DNA of 7,810 nucleotides from Anaeromyxobacter dehalogenans. Lineage in GTDB: Bacteria > Myxococcota_A > UBA9042 > DTJE01. The notes beneath the pieces were generated by a model that was given only the letters and a program-made list of their open reading frames with translations, searched no databases and had not been told where the DNA came from. Location of the stretch: NCBI GenBank assembly GCA_020722625.1, contig DYKK01000154.1, positions 1 through 7,810 of the forward strand, read 5' to 3'. Made by a program: the position numbers and the translations under genes. This document shows, in pieces, positions 1 to 7,676 of the stretch; position 1 is the first letter of the stretch, and the number at the start of each line of letters is the position of its first letter.

Positions 1-348
1 GACCGTCCCTGAACACCCGTCCCCCCGCCCGGAACGCACGTCATCCCCGTCCCCTCCCCCGGAGACAGGCTTCCGGACGCGCCTGGAGGATTTCGACAGC
101 GTGGCGTGCACGCGCCCATGCGGGCAATCCCGCCTCATCCACCGGATCGGGTGCTGGAATGCGATGCGCCGGCGTCCATTGCGGATTCCCCGTCCAGTCG
201 GCAAGTTGTGCGGCGGATTGACCATCGGCCCCGGCCGGCCGCGTTGCGACCGGGAGCAATCCGCGCCTGTCGCGCGAGTCGGTCTCGATTGCACCCCGGA
301 CCGAAAGTCTGCTAGAAGGGACCCGCCCCCGCGAGGGAGTCGCCCCGG
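1..348. other. Intergenic region with no convincing gene
   Basis: I find no gene with family-like sequence here. Short open frames exist on both strands (plus 106-315 and 101-391, minus 259-41), but their products are Arg/Pro-rich or unrecognisable, they have no good ribosome site, and their third positions are not as G/C-biased as the real genes. A short weak hairpin (CCGGA at 59-63 with TCCGG at 72-76) has no T-run. Positions 1-60 are C-rich low-complexity sequence. The only functional signal I can argue for is the promoter-like element at 289-318 ahead of the first gene. A gene ending at the TGA at 10-12 could precede the window, but too little is visible to say. Confidence 0.6.
289..318 (+). 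promoter_or_regulatory. Putative promoter of the first phosphatidyltransferase gene
   Basis: TTGCAC (289-294) is a -35-like box. It is followed after 18 bp by TAGAAG (313-318), preceded by an extended-minus-10 TGC (310-312), giving TGCTAGAAG. The predicted transcript start would be near 325, leaving a leader of about 24 nt with GAGGGAG (333-339) as ribosome site, 9 nt before the ATG. The -10 box is weak, since its last base is not T. The call rests mainly on position and on the same architecture recurring upstream of the next gene (990-1019). Confidence 0.4.
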
Positions 349-939
349 ATGGCGGAATCCGGTCGCCAAGGTTCCCGATCCGACGTGCTGATCTTCACGA
401 TCACCCTGTCCCGGATCCCCCTGGCGTTTCTGTTTGCGGGACTCCTGCCGGCGCCGGGCGGGCCGCCGCTCGCGGACGCCGGGGTCCTGATCGCGTGCGG
501 GGTGGTCCTGGGCCTCATCGAGATGTCGGACCTGCTCGACGGCCTGCTGGCCAGGTTCCTGAAGCGGGCGTCCGAGTGGGGAGCCATCCTCGATCCGTAC
601 GCGGACAGCGTCTCCCGCGTGGTCGTGTTCTGGGCCCTGGCCCGAGCGGACCTCGCCCTCTGGGTCACCCCCCTCGTCATGGCCCTGCGCGACATCACGG
701 TCGCCTACTCCCGGATCGTGCTGATGCGGCGGGGTGGGTCGGTTTCGGCACGGCTCTCGGGGAAGGTGAAGGCCGTGGTCCAGGGAGGCGGCGGGCTGCT
801 GCTCCTGTTCGGGCCGGCGTACTGGCCTCACGCGGGGTCCTGGCCCATGGCCGTCCTTTCCTGGCTCGTGGTCGTCGTCACCGGCCTCTCGGCGATCGAG
901 TACGTCGCGGCCGCCGCCCGGATCCGGGCGCGGTCGTGA
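349..939 (+). CDS. CDP-alcohol phosphatidyltransferase, PgsA-like
   Basis: This 196-residue integral membrane enzyme is predicted to transfer a phosphatidyl group from a CDP-activated lipid to an alcohol acceptor in the inner membrane. The family signature is complete: D61-x2-D64-G65-x2-A68-R69-x8-G78-x3-D82-x3-D86, whose aspartates bind the catalytic metal ions. The N-terminus (TITLSRIPLA, about residues 17-26) resembles the 'xLTxxRIPLA' start of PgsA proteins. SGKVKAVVQ (127-135) matches the GKxKTxxQ region typical of phosphatidylglycerophosphate synthases, with Ala in place of Thr. Hydrophobic stretches lie near 13-33, 43-60, 90-112, 138-156 and 165-187. The ATG at 349 is supported by GAGGGAG at 333-339. 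A PgsA-type acceptor (glycerol-3-phosphate) is plausible, but the substrate cannot be fixed from sequence alone. The gene ends 118 bp before a second family member with its own promoter-like element. Confidence 0.88.
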   Translation: MAESGRQGSRSDVLIFTITLSRIPLAFLFAGLLPAPGGPPLADAGVLIACGVVLGLIEMSDLLDGLLARFLKRASEWGAILDPYADSVSRVVVFWALARADLALWVTPLVMALRDITVAYSRIVLMRRGGSVSARLSGKVKAVVQGGGGLLLLFGPAYWPHAGSWPMAVLSWLVVVVTGLSAIEYVAAAARIRARS

Positions 940-989
940 GGACATCGGGCGCGTGCCCCACGGCCGACGACCAGGCGTCCGTTGTTGTC

Positions 990-1019
990 GTGACGGATTG
1001 TGCTGTTTCGTGCTAGCGT
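990..1019 (+). promoter_or_regulatory. Putative promoter of the second phosphatidyltransferase gene
   Basis: GTGACG (990-995) is a -35-like box, matching TTGACA at 4 of 6 positions. After 18 bp comes TAGCGT (1014-1019), a TAnnnT -10 box preceded by an extended TGC (1011-1013), giving TGCTAGCGT. The expected start is near 1026, with a leader of about 32 nt that contains the ribosome site GAGGTG. Spacing and the TGCTAG core match the element at 289-318, which makes each more believable. No transcript data are available. Confidence 0.45.
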
Positions 1020-1044
1020 TCGTTTCGAACCGGGTTTGAACGGC

Positions 1045-1050
1045 GAGGTG
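1045..1050 (+). promoter_or_regulatory. Ribosome binding site selecting a GTG start
   Basis: GAGGTG lies 7 nt before the GTG at 1058. There is no in-frame ATG before residue 69, and residues 20-68 already look like family sequence, so this site decides the start. Confidence 0.6.
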
Positions 1051-1057
1051 TCTTCTC

Positions 1058-1744
1058 GTGGCCCACCCCCCCGCCCCCCGCCCCCCGACCGCGCGGCCCA
1101 GGACCGGCAAGACGCCCCACTACCCCGAACGGCTCAACAAGTCTCTGGAGGCCTATGACCGGTCGGTCCGGGTCCGCTGGTTCCTCTTCCGCCCGCTCGT
1201 GGTGGTCCTGGCGCGGCTCGGGGTGACCGCGAACTTCGTCAGTTACGCCTCGCCGCTCGCCATGCTCCCGTTTGTCTTCGTCGCGCGCGAGCACCCGTGG
1301 ATCGGGGTGGCCTGCATCGCGTCGTCCATCCTCCTGGACATGAACGACGGGCTCGTGGCCCGCTACCGAGGGACGGCCTCGGACAAGGGGAAGTTCGTGG
1401 ACATGGTGTGCGACAACCTCTCGTTCACGATCTTCATGGTCGGCCTGGTGAACCTCGGGCTGATCGCCCCCGTCGCCGGGGTCCTGCTCGCCTACACGAT
1501 GCTCCTGTCCAAGGTCCTGAGGTCGGTCACCCATGCCTACTACCTGGACTCGGACTGGTTCTTCCGGGCCGTGGCCGGGTTCCTTCCGAACTTCGCCGTG
1601 GGCTGCGCCTACGGCCTGTTCCTCGTGTTCGCGGCGACCGGGGCCGACTACCTGTCCGAGGCCGGCTACGTGCTCGGGGCCATGCTCGCGGCCGACTCGC
1701 TCCTCTTCTTCGTTCGCATCCAGCGCGACCTGCCGGGACCGTGA
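1058..1744 (+). CDS. CDP-alcohol phosphatidyltransferase family protein, second type
   Basis: This 228-residue membrane protein has the full CDP-alcohol phosphatidyltransferase signature: D94-x2-D97-G98-x2-A101-R102-x8-G111-x3-D115-x3-D119. It is not a duplicate of the gene before it. It has a basic, Pro-rich cytoplasmic N-terminus (about residues 1-25), then an amphipathic stretch (LNKSLEAYDRSVRVRWFLF, 26-44), and LGVTANFVSY (54-63) in the position of the family's 'ltpNxxT/S' helix. It also lacks the GKxKTxxQ region. Hydrophobic segments lie near 41-76, 80-95, 120-150, 168-193 and 202-219. The start is GTG with GAGGTG 7 nt upstream. The acceptor alcohol is unknown; inositol-phosphate, serine or another alcohol are all possible. 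Its stop lies 24 bp from the convergent lipoprotein stop. Confidence 0.85.
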   Translation: MAHPPAPRPPTARPRTGKTPHYPERLNKSLEAYDRSVRVRWFLFRPLVVVLARLGVTANFVSYASPLAMLPFVFVAREHPWIGVACIASSILLDMNDGLVARYRGTASDKGKFVDMVCDNLSFTIFMVGLVNLGLIAPVAGVLLAYTMLLSKVLRSVTHAYYLDSDWFFRAVAGFLPNFAVGCAYGLFLVFAATGADYLSEAGYVLGAMLAADSLLFFVRIQRDLPGP

Positions 1745-1768
1745 AGGTCGTTCCGATGGATCGCTTCG

Positions 1769-3382
1769 CTATTTCGGCTTGCAGAGGCGGACCAGGGTGT
1801 AGGCGTCGGGCTTCGGGGGCTGCGAAAAGGCTTGCACCAACCAGTCGTCCGTGAGGGTCGCGAGTTCCGGCTTGCACTGCCAGCCCGTGGGGCACTGGGA
1901 GTCCGAGGCGCACAACGTCGTGCAGTACTTCGTGGGATTCCCCGGCGTCAGTGCGAAGCACTTGTTCGTCTTGCACTCGGGTGCGCTTGTGCATTCCTGG
2001 CCCACGGACTTGAATCCCCCCGTTCCGACGGTGTAGCAGCCCAGGACCCCGTCGTGCGTCTTCGCCGTGAACTCCGGCGCGAATGGGATCGAGTCCGCGA
2101 CCGGCTCCGTGGAGAACAGGATGAGGTTGCACTCCTGCCCGGCCGCGCACTGCGAATCGGTCACGCACAGGCGCGTGCAGCGGGGTTGCGGCGTCATCAT
2201 CAGGTCGCAGTGGCCGGACAGGCAGAGGGACGAGTCATACGTCTTCCCGGCGTCCTGGGTGCAGGCGAAATCGAACGGCAACCCCGCGGGATACACGCTG
2301 TTCGGCGCGCAGGCCCCGAGGACCGTCGTGGTCCCGTCGCCCGCCGGGAAGCACGTCCCGCCCGCGCACGCGGCCTGCCCGCCGCAGAAGTGCCCGCAGA
2401 CCCCGAGGACGCACAGGGCGCTCGCGCACTCGGCCCCCGCCTCGCAGGCGCCCCCGAACTCCCCGCCGGCCGAAAAGGGCGTGACCTGACAGTACCCCAC
2501 GCCCGCGCTGCCGGGGGCATGGGTGCAGATCTCGCCGGTCCCGCAATCCGCCGGGCCCGCGCACGGGAGGCTGCAGTGGGCCTTTCCATCCAGGTACCAG
2601 ACCCCGCAAACCCGCTCGGGGTAGCACTCGGAGTGGTGGGTGCAGTCCGGGGGAACGCACTCGTTGACGCCGCTCACGCAGACCCCGTCCTGGCACTCGT
2701 CGCCGACCGTGCACGGGTCCGAGTCGCTGCACGTCCAGCCCGTCGCCCCGGTCCAGGCGTGCGCATCCAGGGCCGCATCGCAGTAGAGGCACGAGTTCGT
2801 CAGACTCACGTCGCCGTCCTTGTAGCACCTGTCCGCGATCAGGCAGTTCGCGGGCTTGACCGGGTGCACGCAGACCCCTGCTTCACACCGGTCCTCCGTG
2901 CAGGGGATGCCGTCGTCCAGGCACGGGACAGGCTTCCCGTGGCACTCCCCGCCCTGGCACCGGTCGTCCGTCGTGCACAAGTCGCCGTCGTCGCACGGGC
3001 TCCCGTCCGCGTCGTCGCAGGTCCATGCCGCGTCGCCCGCGTCCTCGCCGGCGCCGGGGTCGGGAGCGACCTCCTCTCCGCCTGGGGGGACCTCGTCCGG
3101 GGAGGGATCGGCCTCGGGGTCGAGGCCCTCGTCCTCCGGGAAGCCCTCGTCCATCCGGACACCCTCGTCCGGCGGCAGGCCGGGGTCCGCCGTTCCTCCG
3201 GCGTCATCGCTCGCCCCGGGGTCCACATCGAGGTTGGTTTCGGGGATCTGAAAGATGATGTCCGGGTGGAGGATTCCATCGTCGGGTGGGACGCCGGTGT
3301 CCGGACCCCCGCCGGCCCCGCCGCACCCGGCCAGAACGACCCATCCCGCCCATGCCGTCCAGCGACACGTCCGAGGTCCCAT
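1769..3382 (-). CDS. Large cysteine-rich lipoprotein
   Basis: This 537-residue predicted lipoprotein has a signal peptide with a short basic start and the lipobox L17-A-G-C20, so it should be lipidated at C20 and anchored in the envelope. Residues 21-120 form an acidic Gly/Pro/Asp/Glu linker with no cysteine. Residues 121-537 hold 50 cysteines, consistent with many disulfides outside the cytoplasm. Early units follow a C-x(3-5)-PCT-x(3-4)-C-x2-G-x-C pattern (near 154-171 and 218-235). Later units share a C-x3-C-x5-C-x(4-5)-C pattern, as in CTRLCVTDSQCAAGQEC (402-418) and CTTLCASDSQCPTGWQC (487-503). Such proteins are common in Myxococcota, but no function is established. The ATG at 3382 has AAGGGG 8 nt upstream and lies 5 nt beyond the stop of the short lipoprotein gene. 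The frame is open further upstream to 3676, but that extension is Arg-rich shadow sequence. Confidence 0.85.
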   Translation of the reverse strand: MGPRTCRWTAWAGWVVLAGCGGAGGGPDTGVPPDDGILHPDIIFQIPETNLDVDPGASDDAGGTADPGLPPDEGVRMDEGFPEDEGLDPEADPSPDEVPPGGEEVAPDPGAGEDAGDAAWTCDDADGSPCDDGDLCTTDDRCQGGECHGKPVPCLDDGIPCTEDRCEAGVCVHPVKPANCLIADRCYKDGDVSLTNSCLYCDAALDAHAWTGATGWTCSDSDPCTVGDECQDGVCVSGVNECVPPDCTHHSECYPERVCGVWYLDGKAHCSLPCAGPADCGTGEICTHAPGSAGVGYCQVTPFSAGGEFGGACEAGAECASALCVLGVCGHFCGGQAACAGGTCFPAGDGTTTVLGACAPNSVYPAGLPFDFACTQDAGKTYDSSLCLSGHCDLMMTPQPRCTRLCVTDSQCAAGQECNLILFSTEPVADSIPFAPEFTAKTHDGVLGCYTVGTGGFKSVGQECTSAPECKTNKCFALTPGNPTKYCTTLCASDSQCPTGWQCKPELATLTDDWLVQAFSQPPKPDAYTLVRLCKPK

Positions 3383-3387
3383 GACCG

Positions 3388-3723
3388 TCACCCCTTGTGC
3401 GCATCCCTCGAAGGCGCGTCGCCCCCCGTGTCCCGATGCACGGATGGGACGTCCCGGGCCACGTCCCTGTGCGTTCCGGGCACGTCCCGGACATCGCGCG
3501 GCACATCCCTCCGGATATCCGCGCCGCCTCCCGCGTCCACGATCACGTCTCGACCCACGTGGACCGGCACGTCGCGGGCCGTGTCCGCGCCCCCGTCCCC
3601 GGGGACCGCGTCGTGACTCGCCGCCTCCGGGAGGTCCGCATCGCCCGCGTCGCCTCCGCCGCCGTCCCCGCCGCACGCGACGACCATCGCGACCCCGGCC
3701 ACGAGGCAGACCCGCGCCCTCAT
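3388..3723 (-). CDS. Short Asp-rich lipoprotein with RDV repeats
   Basis: This predicted 111-residue protein is not a family I recognise. It starts with a basic n-region and hydrophobic core ending in a lipobox-like V14-V15-A16-C17, so it is probably lipidated at C17. The rest has no cysteine and no obvious fold. Residues 18-48 are Gly/Asp/Ala-rich, and residues 50-108 repeat the tripeptide RDV seven times, plus RDT and RDA. It looks like the spacer part of an envelope lipoprotein without a globular domain. Reality of the gene is supported by the ATG overlapping the cyclophilin stop (ATGA, 3723-3720), a strong GGAGG 7 nt before the start, the lipobox, and the next gene starting 5 nt after its stop. 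It could be a degenerate or truncated relative of the larger lipoprotein; the product has not been shown. Confidence 0.68.
   Translation of the reverse strand: MRARVCLVAGVAMVVACGGDGGGGDAGDADLPEAASHDAVPGDGGADTARDVPVHVGRDVIVDAGGGADIRRDVPRDVRDVPGTHRDVARDVPSVHRDTGGDAPSRDAHKG
3391..3396 (-). promoter_or_regulatory. Ribosome binding site of the large lipoprotein
   Basis: AAGGGG, read on the minus strand, lies 8 nt before the ATG at 3382 and directly precedes the TGA stop of the short lipoprotein gene. This places the start at 3382 rather than in the long upstream extension of the open frame, and suggests translational coupling. A GTG at 3391 is an in-frame alternative. Confidence 0.6.
3427..3510 (-). 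repeat. Four degenerate 21-bp / heptad repeats in the short lipoprotein
   Basis: Residues 72-99 divide into four seven-residue units: RDVPRDV, RDVPGTH, RDVARDV and PSVHRDT. They correspond to four consecutive 21-bp segments (3490-3510, 3469-3489, 3448-3468 and 3427-3447). Similarity at DNA level is degenerate, so the repeat is visible mainly in the protein. Confidence 0.55.
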
Positions 3724-4250
3724 CCAGCCCCCTCCCGGTCCATCACGACCACCCGCCGGACCTGGACGGGCGTGCGCGGCCGGTCGGCCGCGTCCGTCGG
3801 GGTCGCCTCGATGGCGCTCACCACCTCCAGGCCTTCGATCACCCGGCCGAACACCGGGTGGCGCGACGGCCCCGGCGTGAACCAGTCGAGGTAGGCGTTG
3901 TGGGCCGTGTTGATGAAGAACTGGCTCCCACCGCTGTTGGGCCGCCCGGTGTTGGCCATCGAGAGCGTTCCCGGCTCGTTTGAAAAGCGCGCATCGTCCC
4001 GGAACTCGTCGGGGATGGTCCCGTGCGGCGGCCCTCCGGTCCCGGCCCGGGGGCTGTTCGGGTCCCGGCTGTACGGGCAGCCGAACTGGACCATGAACCC
4101 GCGGATGACCCGGTGGAAGTGCAGGCCGTCGTAGAACCCGCGCCGGGCCAGGTCCAGGAAGTTCTTCGCCGTCACCGGCATCTTGTCGAGGAAGATCTCG
4201 GCCCTGAACGTGCCGAGCGTCGTCTGGAATTCCGCGATCGGATTTGGCAT
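3720..4250 (-). CDS. Peptidyl-prolyl cis-trans isomerase, cyclophilin type
   Basis: This complete 176-residue cyclophilin catalyses cis-trans isomerisation of X-Pro bonds. The active-site landmarks are all visible: F45-H46-R47 (human CypA F53-H54-R55), M53-V54-Q55 (CypA M61/Q63), SGGSQFFI at 106-113 (Q110 and F112 matching CypA Q111 and F113), W123 (CypA W121) and H131 (CypA H126). Residues 57-83 carry the longer loop GCPYSRDPNSPRAGTGGPP...IPDEF found in many bacterial cyclophilins. There is no signal peptide, so the enzyme should be cytoplasmic, which is noteworthy because the two genes after it encode exported lipoproteins. The ATG at 4250 has AAGGAGG at 4261-4255, with a rather short 4-nt gap. 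It is the first gene of the three-gene minus-strand operon. Confidence 0.95.
   Translation of the reverse strand: MPNPIAEFQTTLGTFRAEIFLDKMPVTAKNFLDLARRGFYDGLHFHRVIRGFMVQFGCPYSRDPNSPRAGTGGPPHGTIPDEFRDDARFSNEPGTLSMANTGRPNSGGSQFFINTAHNAYLDWFTPGPSRHPVFGRVIEGLEVVSAIEATPTDAADRPRTPVQVRRVVVMDREGAG
3731..3735 (-). promoter_or_regulatory. Ribosome binding site inside the end of the cyclophilin gene
   Basis: GGAGG, within GGGAGGGGG at 3736-3728 on the minus strand, lies 7 nt before the ATG at 3723. It sits inside the last codons of the cyclophilin gene and supports the ATGA-overlapping start of the short lipoprotein. Confidence 0.65.
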
Positions 4251-4377
4251 CGTGCCTCCTTTTCTTTCAGAACATCCACCGTCGTGAGAGGGAGGTCGCG
4301 GGACGCGAGCCTTCCGCACGGGAACTCGATGACGGGCGACCGGGCCGGCATGCCTGCTCGGCGCGAGAGACGCCCCG

Positions 4378-4395
4378 ATTGTACCCGGATACAAT
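4378..4395. promoter_or_regulatory. Operator-like palindrome with TACAAT on both strands
   Basis: ATTGTACCCGGATACAAT is an inverted repeat with 6-bp perfect arms (ATTGTA/TACAAT) around a CCGG core, broken by only one mismatched pair. TACAAT reads as a -10-like box outward on both strands. On the minus strand it could serve the cyclophilin operon (TTCCTT as a poor -35 at 4406-4401, 17-bp spacer, leader of about 120 nt). A dimeric regulator site is the alternative. It is AT-rich in an otherwise very GC-rich region. Confidence 0.4.
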
Positions 4396-4461
4396 CGCCG
4401 AAGGAAGGGGAAATGGAACGCGGACTTCTCCATCCCGCCCCCCGATCGCCGGGCGACAGGG

Positions 4462-4467
4462 TATAAT
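4462..4467 (+). promoter_or_regulatory. TATAAT -10 box of the prkA operon
   Basis: This is a perfect -10 hexamer, 35 nt before the prkA ATG; transcription would start near 4474. At 16-18 bp upstream there is only C-rich sequence and no -35 box. The spacer holds the palindrome TCGCCGGGCGA (4446-4456) and the second copy of GGGCGACMGGG (4451-4461), which abuts the box. An activator-dependent promoter, or an alternative sigma factor of the RpoS type (which controls yeaGH in E. coli), would fit. That is inference. Confidence 0.5.
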
Positions 4468-4502
4468 CCCTCCGAGGTTCCCAACCCACGAGGGGAAGAC
4501 GG

Positions 4503-6548
<2,046 letters not shown>

Positions 6549-6557
6549 CGCGAACCC

Positions 6558-7676
6558 ATGCCGGACGACGAGGTCATCCGAAGGATCGAGAAGGACCACG
6601 CGCGCTTCCGCGACCTGGTGCGCGGGCGGGTGCGCGACGACCTGCGCCGGTATCTGTCGCGCGGGGAGATGATCGGCAAGGAAGGCGACCAGGTCGTGAG
6701 CATCCCGATCCCCCAGGTGGAGTTGCCGAGGTTCCGGCTGGGCGGCCAGGAGTCCGCGGGCGTGGGTCAGGGGGATGGCGACGAGGGCGACCCGCTCGGG
6801 GCCGAGCCCGGCGAGGGCGGTGGGAACGCCGGGGACCAGCCGGGGGAGCACGTCCTCGAGGTCGAGTTCACCATCGAGGAACTCGCGAGCATCCTGGGCG
6901 AGGAACTGGGACTCCCGCGGATCCGGCCCAAGGGGCGGGACCGCCTGCGCGCGCGCAAGGTCCGGTTCACGGGGATCCACACGGTGGGGCCGCAGTCCCT
7001 CCGCCACTTCCGGCGGACCTTCAAGCAGGCCCTCAAGCGGACGATCGCGAGCGGCCTGTACGACCCGGACAACCCCATCGTGATCCCCGTACGCGAGGAC
7101 TTCCGGTACCGCTCCTGGAAGGAGGAGCCGCTGCCGCACGCGAACGCCGTGGCGATCTACATGATGGACGTGTCGGGCTCCATGGGCGACGAGCAGAAGG
7201 AACTGGTCCGCATCGTGTCCTTCTGGATCGACACGTGGCTGCGCGCCCACTACGGCAACATCGTCTGCCGCTACATCACGCACGACGCCCAGGCCCGCGA
7301 GGTGGACCGCGACACCTTCTTCCACACGCGCGAGTCCGGCGGGACCATGATCTCGTCGGCCTACAAGCTGTGCGCGGACCTGATGGACGCCGACCATCCC
7401 GAGAGCGACTGGAACATCTACCCCTTCCACTTCTCGGACGGGGACAACTGGTCGTCGGACGACACGCAGGAGGCCCTGGACGTCGTGAAACAGCGCATCC
7501 TGCCGCGCGTGAACCAGTTCGCGTACGGCCAGGTCGAGAGCCCCTACGGGAGCGGGCAGTTCTTGAAGGACGTGCGTTCGGCGTTCGACAAGGAGGAGGT
7601 CGTGGTGACCGCCGAGATCGCGAACCGGGACGCCGTCCTGGACGCCATCCGCGCCTTCCTGTCCGGGGGGCGTTGA
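6558..7676 (+). CDS. yhbH: YhbH/YeaH family protein (DUF444, UPF0229)
   Basis: This 372-residue protein of the DUF444 family is the usual partner of PrkA. The N-terminus (RRIEKDHARFRDLVRG ... VSIPIPQVELPRFRLG, 8-62) is the conserved family start, which fixes the ATG at 6558. A Gly/Glu/Asp-rich linker follows (about 63-97). The C-terminal half is a von Willebrand A-like domain with a metal-ion-dependent adhesion site: D204-V-S206-G-S208, T253 in ESGGT, and D284/D286 in or near FSDGDN, allowing a few residues of counting error. It is expected to be cytoplasmic. Its molecular function is unknown; E. coli yeaH is co-transcribed with yeaG. No strong ribosome site is close (GGAG at 6539-6542 is 15 nt away), so translation is probably coupled to prkA. 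It is in the same frame as prkA, separated by the TAG stop and three sense codons. Confidence 0.93.
   Translation: MPDDEVIRRIEKDHARFRDLVRGRVRDDLRRYLSRGEMIGKEGDQVVSIPIPQVELPRFRLGGQESAGVGQGDGDEGDPLGAEPGEGGGNAGDQPGEHVLEVEFTIEELASILGEELGLPRIRPKGRDRLRARKVRFTGIHTVGPQSLRHFRRTFKQALKRTIASGLYDPDNPIVIPVREDFRYRSWKEEPLPHANAVAIYMMDVSGSMGDEQKELVRIVSFWIDTWLRAHYGNIVCRYITHDAQAREVDRDTFFHTRESGGTMISSAYKLCADLMDADHPESDWNIYPFHFSDGDNWSSDDTQEALDVVKQRILPRVNQFAYGQVESPYGSGQFLKDVRSAFDKEEVVVTAEIANRDAVLDAIRAFLSGGR

Larger units (their letters stand above)
4251..4502. other. Divergent intergenic region between the cyclophilin and prkA operons
   Basis: These 252 bp should hold the promoters for both directions. They contain a near-perfect 18-bp palindrome (4378-4395), an 11-bp direct repeat GGGCGACMGGG (4334-4344 and 4451-4461, one difference), an 11-bp palindrome TCGCCGGGCGA (4446-4456), and TATAAT (4462-4467) followed by the prkA ribosome site AGGGGA (4491-4496). 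No gene is evident inside it. Confidence 0.6.

Noticed and set aside
41..259. A 72-codon minus-strand open frame in the first intergenic region
   Set aside because: There is no family resemblance, no clear ribosome site and weaker third-position G/C bias than the neighbours.
101..391. Two short plus-strand open frames before the first gene
   Set aside because: The products are Arg/Pro-rich, they have no ribosome site, and one runs into the start of the real gene in another frame.
1754..1763. Small hairpin CGAT-GG-ATCG between the convergent genes
   Set aside because: A 4-bp stem with a 2-nt loop and no T-run is too weak to call a bidirectional terminator, although its location between two stops would suit one.
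1832..3616. A 594-codon plus-strand open frame opposite the large lipoprotein
   Set aside because: The opposite strand encodes a signal peptide, a lipobox and ordered cysteine modules. This frame gives only Arg/Ala/Val-rich sequence without a ribosome site.
3383..3676. N-terminal extension of the large lipoprotein's open frame
   Set aside because: It is Arg/Gly-rich, overlaps the short lipoprotein in another frame, and would bury the signal peptide that begins at 3382.
4414..4429. Sigma-54-like element TGGAACG-N4-CTTCT upstream of prkA
   Set aside because: The -24 half is good but the -12 half lacks the essential GC, and a perfect TATAAT lies closer to the gene.
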